Source: Candidatus Micrarchaeota archaeon RBG_16_49_10 (GTDB lineage: Archaea > Aenigmatarchaeota > Aenigmatarchaeia > CG10238-14). Taken from it: 64,000 bases of DNA. This document shows, one piece after another, positions 14,416-22,868 of this stretch; within the stretch, counting starts at the first letter, position 1; every line of letters starts with the position of its first letter. The position numbers and the translations under genes are program-made. The DNA lies in contig MFRS01000003.1 of assembly GCA_001784635.1 (NCBI GenBank), positions 140,694 to 204,693 on the forward strand. Reading direction: 5' to 3'. Below the pieces are notes generated by a model, which saw only the letters and a program-made list of their open reading frames with translations, searched no databases and had not been told where the DNA came from.

Positions 14416-14805
14416 CTTCTCAAGGGTCCTTACGCCGAATACCTCATAGTAAGTTATCTCTTCGCCTGGGTTGACAGAGCCCTTCATGTCTTCCGGGATT
14501 TCTATCTCGAAGTTCGAGTAGTCGGTCAGGTCCATCACCTGAACCTTTTCCCCAACTATGGCTAACACCTGGCCCTGCTTCCTGAGCACCACAGGCGTGT
14601 CGATTTTGGCGTCGGCGGGCTTTATTACGTTCCTCCTCCTGTTGTCGAAGAGCCCCATGCCTTCCAGCCTGCACTTGGCAGCCCCGTGCTTCCCGCTCTT
14701 AGAGATGTTCACCGAGACTACCTTGCAGGGGACATCATCTATCAAAACAAAATTTCCCTTTTTAAGGTTTTTAAGCACAGCCGTGCCTTTCTCTACGTTC
14801 TCCAT
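14407..14805 (-). CDS. eif5a: translation initiation factor aIF5A
   Basis: 132 residues. The N-terminal SH3-like domain holds the modification loop SKSGKHGAAK, with Lys39 as the site of deoxyhypusine/hypusine. An OB-fold C-terminal domain follows (VQVMDLTDYSNFEIEIPEDM). aIF5A helps ribosomes through difficult peptide bonds. The modifying enzyme, deoxyhypusine synthase, is encoded at 49.4 kb in this window. It lies just downstream of the histone gene on the same strand. Confidence 0.97.
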   Translation of the reverse strand: MENVEKGTAVLKNLKKGNFVLIDDVPCKVVSVNISKSGKHGAAKCRLEGMGLFDNRRRNVIKPADAKIDTPVVLRKQGQVLAIVGEKVQVMDLTDYSNFEIEIPEDMKGSVNPGEEITYYEVFGVRTLEKLR

Positions 14806-14816
14806 GGGTTCACCGA

Positions 14817-15020
14817 TTACTTGACCGCCAGCTTTATGTCGGAAGCCTTCACAGTGACCCTGCCCGCGTGCTTTGAAGCGGCCACCGCGTCCATAGCGAT
14901 GACGTCTGCGACATCCAATACCGCATCCTTGAGCGCTTCCACAGCGGAGATGGCCACTCTTTCTGCCCCAGCTTCCCTAGCTATCTTCTCTAAAGGGGCG
15001 AGTGGAAAAGATCTAACCAT
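14817..15020 (-). CDS. archaeal histone
   Basis: 67 residues, a minimal histone fold with no tails: LAPLEKIAREAGAERVAISAVEALKDAVLDVADVIAMDAVAASKHAGRVTVKASDIKLAV. The three helices and the RVTVKASDI loop match HmfA/HmfB-type histones that wrap DNA as dimers. A strong GGAGGTG (15026-15032, minus strand) and a TATA-like box further upstream suggest high expression. aIF5A follows 11 bp downstream. Confidence 0.96.
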   Translation of the reverse strand: MVRSFPLAPLEKIAREAGAERVAISAVEALKDAVLDVADVIAMDAVAASKHAGRVTVKASDIKLAVK

Positions 15021-15025
15021 CTTTA

Positions 15026-15069
15026 CACCTCCAAATTTATTAATAATTTAGCGGGAGAATATTTAAAAA
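15026..15069 (-). promoter_or_regulatory. histone gene promoter and ribosome binding site
   Basis: On the minus strand a TATA-like TTTTTAAATATT lies at about 15057-15069 and GGAGGTG at 15026-15032, five bases before the ATG. Spacing fits a short-leader mRNA. Confidence 0.5.
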
Positions 15070-15204
15070 TTCCGTGAAAGAAGGCGTAAAAAAGGCAATA
15101 ATCAAAAATAAAAATGTAAAAAATCAATACGTGGTTGCAAACGTCATATAGCAGGTTTTCAGACGAAAAAACGGGTTTTCTATCACAGTTAAGTTTAAAT
15201 GCTT

Positions 15205-15221
15205 GAAGCGATATATTTAAA
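15205..15221 (+). promoter_or_regulatory. TFB gene promoter (BRE/TATA-like)
   Basis: GAAGCG followed by ATATATTTAA at 15205-15220 looks like a BRE plus TATA box. A start site about 25 bases downstream falls at 15240-15246, close to the GTG/ATG starts, so the transcript may be leaderless. Confidence 0.5.
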
Positions 15222-15244
15222 TACTTTACTATCCTTACTTATGA

Positions 15245-16189
15245 GTGATTATTATGACGATGTTCGAGAAGCAAATGAAGAAGTGCCCGGAATGCGGCAG
15301 CACCATGTTTATAGAGGATAAAAACAGAGGAGAGATGGTTTGCGTAAAGTGTGGTCTGGTATTGGAGGACGAGTTCATCGACAGGGGCCAGGAATGGAGG
15401 TCCTTCGACTCGGAGCAGTCTTCAAGCAGGGCCAGGTCAGGCGCGCCATTGACCTACACCAAGCACGACAAGGGCCTGACGACTGAGATTGGGAAAGGCT
15501 TGGGAGAGCTTTACAAGGTCCCGGGGAAGAAGAGAGCACAGTACTACAGGCTCAAGAAGTGGCATAAGAGGCTCATAGAGTCCAAGGACAGGAACCTTTC
15601 GTTCGCGCTTTCCGAGCTACAGAGGATTATATCATTCTTGAACCTTCCGAAGCCGGTCCATGAGAAGGTTGGCAGATACTATGAAGAGGCTGTCGACAAG
15701 GGATTGGTGAGGGGAAGATCGATAGAATCCGTAATAGCAGCTTTAGTTTATGGAGTATCAAGGCAGTTCGGCACGCCCAGGACGTTGGACGAGATTGCTG
15801 AGGCTTCCGGCCTCGAGAAGAGGGACATAGGGAGGACCTACAGGTACATCGCCAGGGAATTGGACATCAGGATTCTGCCTGCTGACCCGAAAGGCTTCGT
15901 GCCGAGGTTCTGCTCGATGCTGAACTTGAGCGACAAGGTCCAGGCAAAGGCCATAGACATCCTTGAGAAGGCCAACTCTTTGGACATAACGAGCGGCAAG
16001 GGCCCGACAGGCGTCGCAGCTGCAGCGATATACATTTCCTGCGTGCTTGTGGGTGAAAAGAGGACACAGAGGGAAGTCGCCTCGATCGTCTCAGTGACCG
16101 AAGTCACGATAAGGAACAGGTACAAGGAGATTGTCGAGAAGCTCGGCCTGGAGAAGGAAGTCGAGGAGAAGACCAAGGAAGAGAAGTAA
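15245..16189 (+). CDS. tfb: transcription initiation factor TFB
   Basis: 314 residues from GTG 15245; ATG 15254 and 15260 are also possible and equally close to the promoter. The zinc ribbon has C14/C17 (CPECG) and C33/C36 (CVKCG), followed by the B-finger region RGQEWRSFDSEQ. Two cyclin-like repeats follow, with the core ESVIAALVYGVSRQFGTPRTLDEIA and its second copy GVAAAAIYISCVLVGEKRTQREVA. TFB bridges TBP at the promoter and RNA polymerase. TBP is also in this window. Confidence 0.97.
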   Translation: MIIMTMFEKQMKKCPECGSTMFIEDKNRGEMVCVKCGLVLEDEFIDRGQEWRSFDSEQSSSRARSGAPLTYTKHDKGLTTEIGKGLGELYKVPGKKRAQYYRLKKWHKRLIESKDRNLSFALSELQRIISFLNLPKPVHEKVGRYYEEAVDKGLVRGRSIESVIAALVYGVSRQFGTPRTLDEIAEASGLEKRDIGRTYRYIARELDIRILPADPKGFVPRFCSMLNLSDKVQAKAIDILEKANSLDITSGKGPTGVAAAAIYISCVLVGEKRTQREVASIVSVTEVTIRNRYKEIVEKLGLEKEVEEKTKEEK

Positions 16190-16225
16190 GATTCCTTTTA
16201 ATTTTTTGTTTCTATAATTTAGTCT

Positions 16226-16657
16226 ATGGAACAGGCTAAAGTTCAGGTTGCAACTAAGGCAATCATTCTTAAAAAAGGAAAGTTTTTGGCCATAAAACAG
16301 TCATTTGGAGGTAAGAAGTACCTCGACCTTCCAGGCGGCAGGATCGAATACGGCCTAACTCCTGAAGAAAACGTCGTGAAGGAAGTAAAAGAGGAAATGT
16401 CCTTGAATGTCAAAGTCCAGAAAATTTTAGGCATATACCACTTTTTTAGGGGTACTGATAGAGTCCAAGTAGTTTGCATAACATATTTGTGCAAACCGCT
16501 CTCGGATGTTATTGACTTGACGAAAAACCCCGATTCTCAGGAGAAATTGACGGATGCTGTATGGGTCACTCCGAAAGAATTCCTAGCATTAGAGAGCGAT
16601 TATTATGATGGTCTTGACAGACTGAGAAGTTTAGTCGCAAATTTGAAAATTAATTAG
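16226..16657 (+). CDS. Nudix hydrolase
   Basis: 143 residues. The Nudix box GGRIEYGLTPEENVVKEVKEEM keeps all the metal-binding Glu, with Lys for the usual Arg. An N-terminal VATKAIILKKGKFLAIKQ strand pair precedes it. Family members cleave nucleoside diphosphates linked to another group; the substrate is not predictable. It is followed by the convergent AK6-like kinase, which it overlaps by 4 bp. Confidence 0.9.
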   Translation: MEQAKVQVATKAIILKKGKFLAIKQSFGGKKYLDLPGGRIEYGLTPEENVVKEVKEEMSLNVKVQKILGIYHFFRGTDRVQVVCITYLCKPLSDVIDLTKNPDSQEKLTDAVWVTPKEFLALESDYYDGLDRLRSLVANLKIN

Positions 16658-17181
16658 ATTAGCCATCCTTCAAACTCCTGCAGCCAATCGACAAAAACCT
16701 TCTGCCCTTTGAAGTTGCCTTTCACCACCTTCAATATTTCCCCTATTATATCCTCAACTTCCTTTCCGGTGACGTCAACCTCGTAGACATTTACATTGGC
16801 GTTGATGGCCTCGGATGTTATGACCCCCAATATCTCGCTCTGCACGTTCTCTTTGACCTTCCTAGGGTTCTCTGGGTATCTGTTCACCAGCCTCGTCTCA
16901 AGGGTGCGCGGGTTGCATCTCAGGACTATCACCAAATCGGCGGGCAACTCATGCGACAGATGGCCTTCGATTATCTTATCCCCATCAATCCTTTTCACGC
17001 TGCCTTTCAGCTTGTCTAAATCAACCAGCCCCGCATCCATGTCCTCGTCGAAGCCCACTATTGCCCCGGCCTTTTCCGCAATCTCCTTGAAGGACAGGAG
17101 CCCATAACCGAGCCTCTCGGAGAGCAGCCTTGAGACGGTGCTCTTCCCGGTGCATGGGACGCCTGTAATCGCAATTATCAT
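16654..17181 (-). CDS. adenylate kinase of the AK6/Fap7 family
   Basis: 175 residues. P-loop GVPCTGKST at residues 7-15 is followed by a short NMP-binding region and IIEGHLSHELPADLVIVLRCNP, the hallmark of AK6/Fap7. In eukaryotes Fap7 is a dual ATPase/adenylate kinase acting in late 18S rRNA maturation; archaeal forms have kinase activity and bind uS11. It is divergent from RFC small subunit, with 38 bp between the two starts. Confidence 0.9.
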   Translation of the reverse strand: MIIAITGVPCTGKSTVSRLLSERLGYGLLSFKEIAEKAGAIVGFDEDMDAGLVDLDKLKGSVKRIDGDKIIEGHLSHELPADLVIVLRCNPRTLETRLVNRYPENPRKVKENVQSEILGVITSEAINANVNVYEVDVTGKEVEDIIGEILKVVKGNFKGQKVFVDWLQEFEGWLI

Positions 17182-17219
17182 AATTTATATCTGTCAATTC
17201 AAAATTATAAAGTGATTCA

Positions 17220-18170
17220 ATGGACATCTGGACCGAGAAATACAGGCCCGGCAGCCTAGAGGATGTGGTAAACCAGAGGCATGTAGTGGATAGGTTGAAA
17301 GAATTCGTCAAGAACAAGTCCATCCCCCATATGCTTTTCGCCGGCCCTCCAGGTGTCGGGAAGACCGCTTCCGCTATAGCCTTGGTCAAGGACTTGTACG
17401 GCGAGAAGTGGCACCAGAACTTCCAGGAGCTGAATGCGAGCGACGATCGTGGCATCAATGTGGTCAGGACAAGGATAAAGGAGTTCGCCAGGATTAAGCC
17501 CATAGACGCGCCGTTCAAAATAATATTCCTCGATGAGAGCGACGCCCTGACGACTGACGCCCAGCAGGCGTTGAGGAGGACTATAGAGCAGTACTCGGGC
17601 TCATGCCGCTTCATCCTTTCATGCAACTACTCGTCAAAAATCATATCCCCCATTCAGTCGAGGTGCAGCGTCTTCAGGTTCAAGCCCTTGGAGAAGGCCG
17701 ATGTCGTCGAATATCTGAAGAGGATTATAAAGGCCGAGAAGCTGAGCGTCGATTCAGCGGCGCTTGACGCGATATTCGAGCTGAGCGAGGGCGACATGAG
17801 GATGGCAGTCAACCTGTTGCAGTCGTCTGCGTCGTTCGGCGAAAAGATAACGTCCGACTCTGTCTACGAGGTGGCGAGCCAGGCCAAGCCAAAGGACGTT
17901 AAGGTCATGCTCGACTTCGCGGTGAAGGGTGACTTCAAGTCAGCAAGGAAGAAGCTGCACGAGCTGGTCCTGAAGCAGGGTCTGGCGGGCGAAGACATAA
18001 TAAGCGCATGCCACAGGGAAGTCTACAACCTCGAGCTGTCCGAGGAGAAGAAGGTTGAGTTCATCAGCAAGATGGGCGAGTACGACTTCAGGATAAGCGA
18101 GGGCGGGGACCCGATAATCCAGCTGGAGGCCATGCTGGCGCAGTTCATGATATCTTCTAAGAAACAATAA
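17220..18170 (+). CDS. rfcS: replication factor C small subunit
   Basis: 316 residues, usual length. Walker A AGPPGVGKTA (residues 41-50), Walker B IIFLDESDAL, sensor 1 FILSCNYSSKI and the SRC motif IQSRCSVFRFKPL are all present. A C-terminal collar domain follows. Four copies plus one large subunit load the PCNA clamp. Start ATG 17220. The large-subunit gene lies downstream, separated by a small A/T-rich gene. Confidence 0.97.
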   Translation: MDIWTEKYRPGSLEDVVNQRHVVDRLKEFVKNKSIPHMLFAGPPGVGKTASAIALVKDLYGEKWHQNFQELNASDDRGINVVRTRIKEFARIKPIDAPFKIIFLDESDALTTDAQQALRRTIEQYSGSCRFILSCNYSSKIISPIQSRCSVFRFKPLEKADVVEYLKRIIKAEKLSVDSAALDAIFELSEGDMRMAVNLLQSSASFGEKITSDSVYEVASQAKPKDVKVMLDFAVKGDFKSARKKLHELVLKQGLAGEDIISACHREVYNLELSEEKKVEFISKMGEYDFRISEGGDPIIQLEAMLAQFMISSKKQ

Positions 18171-18194
18171 ATTGTTATCTGAGAAATTATTTTT

Positions 18195-18404
18195 ATGACA
18201 TCTTTTCAACAAAGAGTTCTAAATGGTGAACTAACTCTTGCTGATAGAGCTTATTTGTTACGGTTTGTTAGATTAAATCATTTAACTAGGGATTATATTC
18301 CTAATTCATCCTCTGAGGAATGGGCTGCTCAAGTTTTAAATGGTACACACCCTCTTTATGGAATTAATAAAAAAATAAATGACGCTGGAAATCAAACCAA
18401 TTAA
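18195..18404 (+). CDS. small unknown protein between rfcS and rfcL
   Basis: 69 residues, rich in polar residues: MTSFQQRVLNGELTLADRAY, then RLNHLTRDYIPNSSSEEW and WAAQVLNGTHPLYGINKK. Codons are clearly more A/T-rich than in the flanking RFC genes. It could be a small helical protein; no family is recognised. It fits neatly in the gap, 24 bp after the rfcS stop and 24 bp before the rfcL start. Expression is unproven. Confidence 0.45.
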   Translation: MTSFQQRVLNGELTLADRAYLLRFVRLNHLTRDYIPNSSSEEWAAQVLNGTHPLYGINKKINDAGNQTN

Positions 18405-18428
18405 TAATTAAACCCCAGAATATTATCA

Positions 18429-19559
18429 ATGCAAGTCTGGACCTCTAAACACAAACCCAAGAAAACTTCTGAAATTGTTGGACAAAAGAAAGGCTTAGAC
18501 TCATTCCTTATTTGGCACAGGGGATGGAAGCCGGGGAAGAAACCCGCGCTCATCCACGGCCCTCCGGGGTCCGGCAAGACATCGCTAGTGGAAGCTTTCG
18601 CCGAGGAGAAGGGTCTGGAGATAATAGAGCTCAACGCGAGCAACTACAGGACGGCTTCAGCCATAAAGGAGGTCATCGGAAACTCGCTTTCCCAGGCATC
18701 GCTCTTCAAGAAGGGCAAGATATTCCTGATAGACGAGGTGGATGGCGCCTCCGGCAGGGAGGACAAGGGTGGTATAAAGGAGATACTGGGCTTGATTGCA
18801 TCGTCCAAGCACCCGATGGTCTTCACGTGCAACGACATATGGAACCCGAAGCTCTCCGGCCTGAGGAACGCCTGCGAGATGATACAGTTCGGCAAGGTGG
18901 ACTACTGGTCCGCCATCAGGAGGCTAGACGAAATCTCGAAAAAGGAGAACATGACAGCCAGCAAGGACATACTCAGCAACATAGCCAAGAGGGCTGGCGG
19001 TGACTTGAGGTCCGCGATAAACGACCTCCAGACATTCTCGCAGAAAAAGGACTTGGTGATATCGGACTTGGATTCTATAGGGGAGAGGGAGACCGATGCG
19101 AACATCTTCGACGTGATGAAGATAATCTTCAAGACCAGCTCGGGGCTTGCGGCGAAGCTTTCCATAGAGAACGTAGAGAAGTCGCCGGATGAGATTCTTT
19201 GGTGGATTGAGGAGAACATTGTCAACGAGTATGAGAGGCCTGAAGAGCTGGCGAAGGCCTACGAGGCGCTAGCCAAGGCCGATTTGTTTTTCGCAAGGAT
19301 CAGGAGCAGGCAAAACTGGAAGCTGATGAAGTATGCGATAGACTTGATGACCAGCGGCGTGGCCGTCTCAAAGAAAGAGATGTACAGGAAGTTCTCCAAG
19401 TACCAGTACCCAAGCAAGATAAAGTACCTCAGCATCACGAAGGGGAAGAGGTTTAAGGAGAACGCGGAGCTCGCAGAGCTCGGTAAAATCCTCCACTGCT
19501 CCTCAAAGAAGGTAAGGAGGGAGTATCAACCATTCCTCAAAAACATGGTCAAGGCTTAA
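18429..19559 (+). CDS. rfcL: replication factor C large subunit (short form)
   Basis: 376 residues versus about 450-500 in many archaea. The N-terminus WTSKHKPKKTSEIVGQ is typical of RFC-L. Walker A IHGPPGSGKTSL (residues 42-53) and Walker B IFLIDEVDGASGREDKGG are intact. The C-terminal domain ends in KKVRREYQPFLKNMVKA; I see no QxxLxxFF PCNA-binding box at the end, which many archaeal RFC-L proteins have. It overlaps the convergent pilin-like gene by 11 bp. Confidence 0.95.
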   Translation: MQVWTSKHKPKKTSEIVGQKKGLDSFLIWHRGWKPGKKPALIHGPPGSGKTSLVEAFAEEKGLEIIELNASNYRTASAIKEVIGNSLSQASLFKKGKIFLIDEVDGASGREDKGGIKEILGLIASSKHPMVFTCNDIWNPKLSGLRNACEMIQFGKVDYWSAIRRLDEISKKENMTASKDILSNIAKRAGGDLRSAINDLQTFSQKKDLVISDLDSIGERETDANIFDVMKIIFKTSSGLAAKLSIENVEKSPDEILWWIEENIVNEYERPEELAKAYEALAKADLFFARIRSRQNWKLMKYAIDLMTSGVAVSKKEMYRKFSKYQYPSKIKYLSITKGKRFKENAELAELGKILHCSSKKVRREYQPFLKNMVKA

Positions 19560-19920
19560 CAACAGTGAAACTCGAATCCAAGGAGTATTTCTCAGAGACG
19601 AGGGCCATCACGAAATCGACGTCGCTCGGACGCACCGTGTAGTTCATGGAGAATATGTAGTGTTTCTCCTGTGCCACCTCATCCGCTATGTCGCTGAAGC
19701 TCTCCAGGTTGGGGGCCAGCGTTGTGTCGTTGCTCAGCTTGACCACCCTCTCGGCCTGGTTCCTCAGGTTGTTGAAGAAGAATATCTCGTCATCGATCAC
19801 AGCCTGCGAGCTGTCGATGAAGGAGTAGGGGTTTATGTACTTGCTCATCAGGAAGAAGAAGCCGACTATGACTACCGCCGTCAACAGATAGAACTGCCCC
19901 TTACCTAACGAGCTGCGCAT
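19549..19920 (-). CDS. pilin-like or single-helix membrane protein
   Basis: 123 residues from the ATG at 19920. The N-terminus SSLGKGQFYLLTAVVIVGFFFLMSKYI has a basic stretch, then GQ and a single hydrophobic helix, like archaeal class III/type IV pilin-like proteins. The rest is a small mixed domain with no Cys. It is in one minus-strand run with DUF424 and translation genes, overlapping the DUF424 stop by 20 bp. Whether a prepilin peptidase processes it is not known; a simple membrane protein is equally possible. Confidence 0.65.
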   Translation of the reverse strand: MRSSLGKGQFYLLTAVVIVGFFFLMSKYINPYSFIDSSQAVIDDEIFFFNNLRNQAERVVKLSNDTTLAPNLESFSDIADEVAQEKHYIFSMNYTVRPSDVDFVMALVSEKYSLDSSFTVVKP

Positions 19921-20188
19921 GCGGAACTTCCCCAATCATGATAATGTTTTCTTTCGTAATAAGTTTTCTCTTCAGCGCGAAATCCACAATTTTCTTTCCC
20001 ACGAGGTTGGCCATGGTACACTCCTTAAAAATGGCTTCCAGGGCCTTCTCCTCGGCCTCTTTGTGGAAGTAGAAGCTGCCGTTGACGACGAACTCTGGGT
20101 CTGCCCTTATCGTTTTACCCAGAATATCCTTATCGCAGACTCCCAGAATGACGTGACCTTGTATTTCGTGAAGCTTGTAGCAGAACAT
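19901..20188 (-). CDS. DUF424 family protein
   Basis: 95 residues. The N-terminus MFCYKLHEIQGHVILGVCDKDILGKTI and the central FYFHKEAEEKALEAI match archaeal DUF424 (COG2412), a small conserved protein often found beside aIF2-beta and transcription genes. It is thought to act with RNA or translation, but no activity is proven. Here it lies two genes from aIF2-beta, in keeping with that pattern. Confidence 0.85.
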   Translation of the reverse strand: MFCYKLHEIQGHVILGVCDKDILGKTIRADPEFVVNGSFYFHKEAEEKALEAIFKECTMANLVGKKIVDFALKRKLITKENIIMIGEVPHAQLVR

Positions 20189-20195
20189 CCGGACC

Positions 20196-20552
20196 CTACT
20201 CGAACTTCCTTTCGAGGTCCCTTATCAACGAGTCGCAGTCCATCTTCACCTTCTGGAGGCTGACTATTATCCTCTCTTTCTCTTTCTTCAGCTCCTCCAC
20301 ATCCTCGTATTGGGCGATGGCCTGCCTGAACAGCGGCAGATCGATTGTCGGATATGGGCTCTCGTTCATCTTCTTGGAAACGTTGATGCAGAGCTTGGCC
20401 AGCCAGAGGTTCATCTCCTGCTTCACCTGCTTCCTTATCAGCTTGTGGTCGTCCATGTTCTCCTTCATCAGCCTGACTATCGGCGCTGACGGGAAAGGCA
20501 GATTCAAGTCCTCCTTATCATCCTCTTTCGCTTCCATCTCCTTGTTTTCCAC
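20196..20552 (-). CDS. histone-fold-like protein (DUF1931-like)
   Basis: About 118 residues from the GTG at 20552, which is preceded by GAGGTGA at a good distance. The block LPFPSAPIVRLMKENMD opens with the LPxAPxxRxxK pattern of histone-fold proteins. Helical segments KQVKQEMNLWLAKLCINVSKKM and DLPLFRQAIAQYE follow, with a C-terminal coiled coil. It could bind DNA as a dimer or act within the nearby translation/replication operon. The fold call is by pattern only. Confidence 0.6.
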   Translation of the reverse strand: MENKEMEAKEDDKEDLNLPFPSAPIVRLMKENMDDHKLIRKQVKQEMNLWLAKLCINVSKKMNESPYPTIDLPLFRQAIAQYEDVEELKKEKERIIVSLQKVKMDCDSLIRDLERKFE

Positions 20553-20603
20553 CAAAAAAATCACCTCTCTATATATCGGGAGACAATCTTATCAAGTTAA
20601 TCA

Positions 20604-21008
20604 CTAGAGCTTGCTGGCCTGCCTGGAGCCGCAACCATCGCATACGACGAAAATCATCCTACCCACCTTCTCGAAGTGGGTGTCAGGCCTCTTGCACTCC
20701 CTGCACTCGACGAAGGCCTTCACGTAGCCCTCCACCTTCTTCTCGATGAGGCTTGGCATGACCTTCCCCTGGAGGATGAGCCTGTGATTGTCTATGCTCC
20801 CGGGGGTGGCAAGCTCCTTGAAGAGGTACTTGGCGACATGGGCCTTGTCCCTTGTCAGCTTGTTGCATATCTCCTCGAAGTTCGAGATGAATGTCTGGTT
20901 CCCCTGGATGGCGACTATGGGCTTAGGCACCTCGAACCTTTCGCTGCTCTCAGTGTTCTTCGGAAGCCTATCCACGGCCTCCTTAAGCATGTCCTCATAG
21001 CTTTTCAT
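20604..21008 (-). CDS. eif2b: translation initiation factor aIF2-beta
   Basis: About 134 residues. The core GNQTFISNFEEICNKLTRDKAHVAKYLFKEL is diagnostic, and a C-terminal zinc ribbon has ECRECKRPDT and VCDGCGSR (two CxxC). It binds aIF2-gamma in the heterotrimer that delivers initiator tRNA. ATG 21008 is preferred, preceded by a GAGGG motif; an in-frame GTG at 21014 overlaps the end of the RPA-like gene upstream. Confidence 0.96.
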   Translation of the reverse strand: MKSYEDMLKEAVDRLPKNTESSERFEVPKPIVAIQGNQTFISNFEEICNKLTRDKAHVAKYLFKELATPGSIDNHRLILQGKVMPSLIEKKVEGYVKAFVECRECKRPDTHFEKVGRMIFVVCDGCGSRQASKL

Positions 21009-21010
21009 TA

Positions 21011-21748
21011 TCACACCCTCTTGACGAACCCTGGCTTCGGCTCATAACAAAGGCCCTCGGTTATAAGCTCGTTCATGGCCTCCTCGAAGACGCTCTGCTT
21101 GAGTTTGGCCTCCTCCGCAAGCTTCTTTATCTGCGTGCCCTTGCCCTTATCTAACTTATCTATCAGCTCAAGCAGAAAAGGTTTGTGGTCCTTCTCCTTA
21201 ATCTGCTCACCCTTCGTTAGGCTCTCTATGACCCCTTCGACCTCAGGCAAGTCCACCTTCTGCTTTTTGGTCAGGTACTTCTTCAGCTCCTCCACGTCGC
21301 TGAACTTGTTGAGCTCAGACTTCACCATATCGTAGCTCCCTTTTTGAGCAATCCTGCCTTTCAATGCTTCCAGCCTGTGCAGGTTCTCGAAGTTGATGCT
21401 TGTCCTCTTCACAACCTCGGGGGAGACGTATATTTCGCCGTTATACTCCTTCACCTTCCCGACGAGCATGGCTATGTCCCCTATCTCGACCTCCTCGAAT
21501 ATGTTCACGCTCTCCCCGAAGGCCTTGGCCCTTATGGCGCTGGTCTCGTCCTCTATGGTCATGTTGGAGTAGTTGCCGTCCTCGCTCATGAATTTGTTGG
21601 TCACCGTCCCTATGATTTTGGCTCTGGAAATCCTTTTTCCGTAGCCGGTCAGGATGTAGCTGGGCTCGAAGCCCTCCTTCTTCACGAACTCGCCGGTCTT
21701 CAAATCGGAAATCTCGCACTTGACCATGGTCTGCCTGAAGGTGTCCAT
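21011..21748 (-). CDS. RPA-like single-strand DNA-binding protein with C-terminal winged helix
   Basis: 245 residues. The OB-fold at about residues 35-115 has RAKIIGTVTNKFMSEDGNY, MTIEDETSAIRAKAF and VGKVKEYNGEIYVSPEVV. A helical linker with a GKGTQIKKLAEEAKLKQSVFEEAMNELI winged-helix pattern follows, as in RPA2/COG3390. The last residues GLCYEPKPGFVKRV nearly repeat the C-terminus of MCM (GLVFEPKPGFIQKV) encoded 1.1 kb away. It is in one minus-strand run with aIF2-beta. Confidence 0.85.
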   Translation of the reverse strand: MDTFRQTMVKCEISDLKTGEFVKKEGFEPSYILTGYGKRISRAKIIGTVTNKFMSEDGNYSNMTIEDETSAIRAKAFGESVNIFEEVEIGDIAMLVGKVKEYNGEIYVSPEVVKRTSINFENLHRLEALKGRIAQKGSYDMVKSELNKFSDVEELKKYLTKKQKVDLPEVEGVIESLTKGEQIKEKDHKPFLLELIDKLDKGKGTQIKKLAEEAKLKQSVFEEAMNELITEGLCYEPKPGFVKRV

Positions 21749-21807
21749 AGAAATTAAATGGTTGCATAGAGATTTATTTTGTCATTCAACCTAAAACCGT
21801 TTATTTA

Positions 21808-22809
21808 TTAATCTTTTTGACAGTCCCCCATCCCGAAAATGTCAAACCAGTTCTTCCCGCTCCCCATAACCGTATCTCTATCAAGGAAACCGTATTTAGG
21901 GTAGTTTGTAGATATATTGCATGTGCCTGTGTTGATATCTTTTATGACAGACTCTTTTGCAGCCTCTTCTGACAACCCCTGACCCATATACCATTTACAT
22001 AATATCTCGTCGCAATCATCAGGCGTCAGGGTCGTTCCTTCACAAGTACAGTTTTTCATTAAGTTGAAGCAATAGTAGCCATCCTCACAGAAAGGAACCC
22101 CGTCTATTACTCCGCCATGTTGAATCCCCCTTACTGAATATTCGCCTTCTTTCGAGTTACCATCAATATCGAGTTCGACCCTTTCTTTACAGAAAGCTAC
22201 AGCCTTTTCATTGTCACACGAACCGCTTATGTAGTCTTCACACATTTTATCGCACTTGTTCAAGCCCTGTTCTATATAGTACTGGTTACCCAACACGAAC
22301 TCCCTGCATCTTTCAATCATATCTTCTATCGTCATGTTGAATTTTTCTTCCTGACGCTGTGTCAGTGAAAGCTCATCGCATAAAGTAGCATTCTGAGTTT
22401 GATGGCCGACAAGAATCAAACACCAGTTCCTTGGAGCTATATCATACCAATACAAACTTTGATACTCATCATCAAGCGACCTACATAGATTAACATCATT
22501 GTAGTGTCTGGCATAATTGTACAAACAAAATGTTTGGAAATCATCGACAGAAACTTCGAAGATTGTCTGATTATTTCTAGATATATCACCCATCGCCATC
22601 GGTCTATTCAAAATACCACAATATTTTAAATTTTTCACTGATTTGGAGCTTATTTTGTAGCAGATGTTTAGGTCAACCTTTTCTTTAGCCTTATTTGATA
22701 ACCAAAGTGCAGAATTCTTGCAAAAGTATAAAGTCGCAAGAAAATAACCAGCAACAAGGATTATTATTACACACAATACGACTAAACCTATTTTGAAGAC
22801 CTTCTTCAT
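21808..22809 (-). CDS. membrane-anchored Cys-rich protein, unknown
   Basis: 333 residues. One helix at about 7-26 is followed by a long ectodomain with more than twenty Cys (for example CDKMCEDY, FCEDGYYCF, NCTCEGTT). This suggests disulfides and an extracellular position. The pattern of a Cys each 10-20 residues resembles small Cys-repeat surface proteins of uncultivated archaea. It is A/T-rich and interrupts the run between RPA and MCM genes, so it may be an insertion into an older cluster. No enzyme motif is seen. Confidence 0.75.
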   Translation of the reverse strand: MKKVFKIGLVVLCVIIILVAGYFLATLYFCKNSALWLSNKAKEKVDLNICYKISSKSVKNLKYCGILNRPMAMGDISRNNQTIFEVSVDDFQTFCLYNYARHYNDVNLCRSLDDEYQSLYWYDIAPRNWCLILVGHQTQNATLCDELSLTQRQEEKFNMTIEDMIERCREFVLGNQYYIEQGLNKCDKMCEDYISGSCDNEKAVAFCKERVELDIDGNSKEGEYSVRGIQHGGVIDGVPFCEDGYYCFNLMKNCTCEGTTLTPDDCDEILCKWYMGQGLSEEAAKESVIKDINTGTCNISTNYPKYGFLDRDTVMGSGKNWFDIFGMGDCQKD

Positions 22810-22868
22810 GAAATAATAATGGGTTTTTCTATAAAAATAATCTTTCGAATACGCTAAAATTCAAAAAC

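Noticed and set aside
17021..17626. Minus-strand frame of 201 codons
   Set aside because: It lies opposite the AK6 and RFC small subunit genes and is a shadow of their codon pattern.
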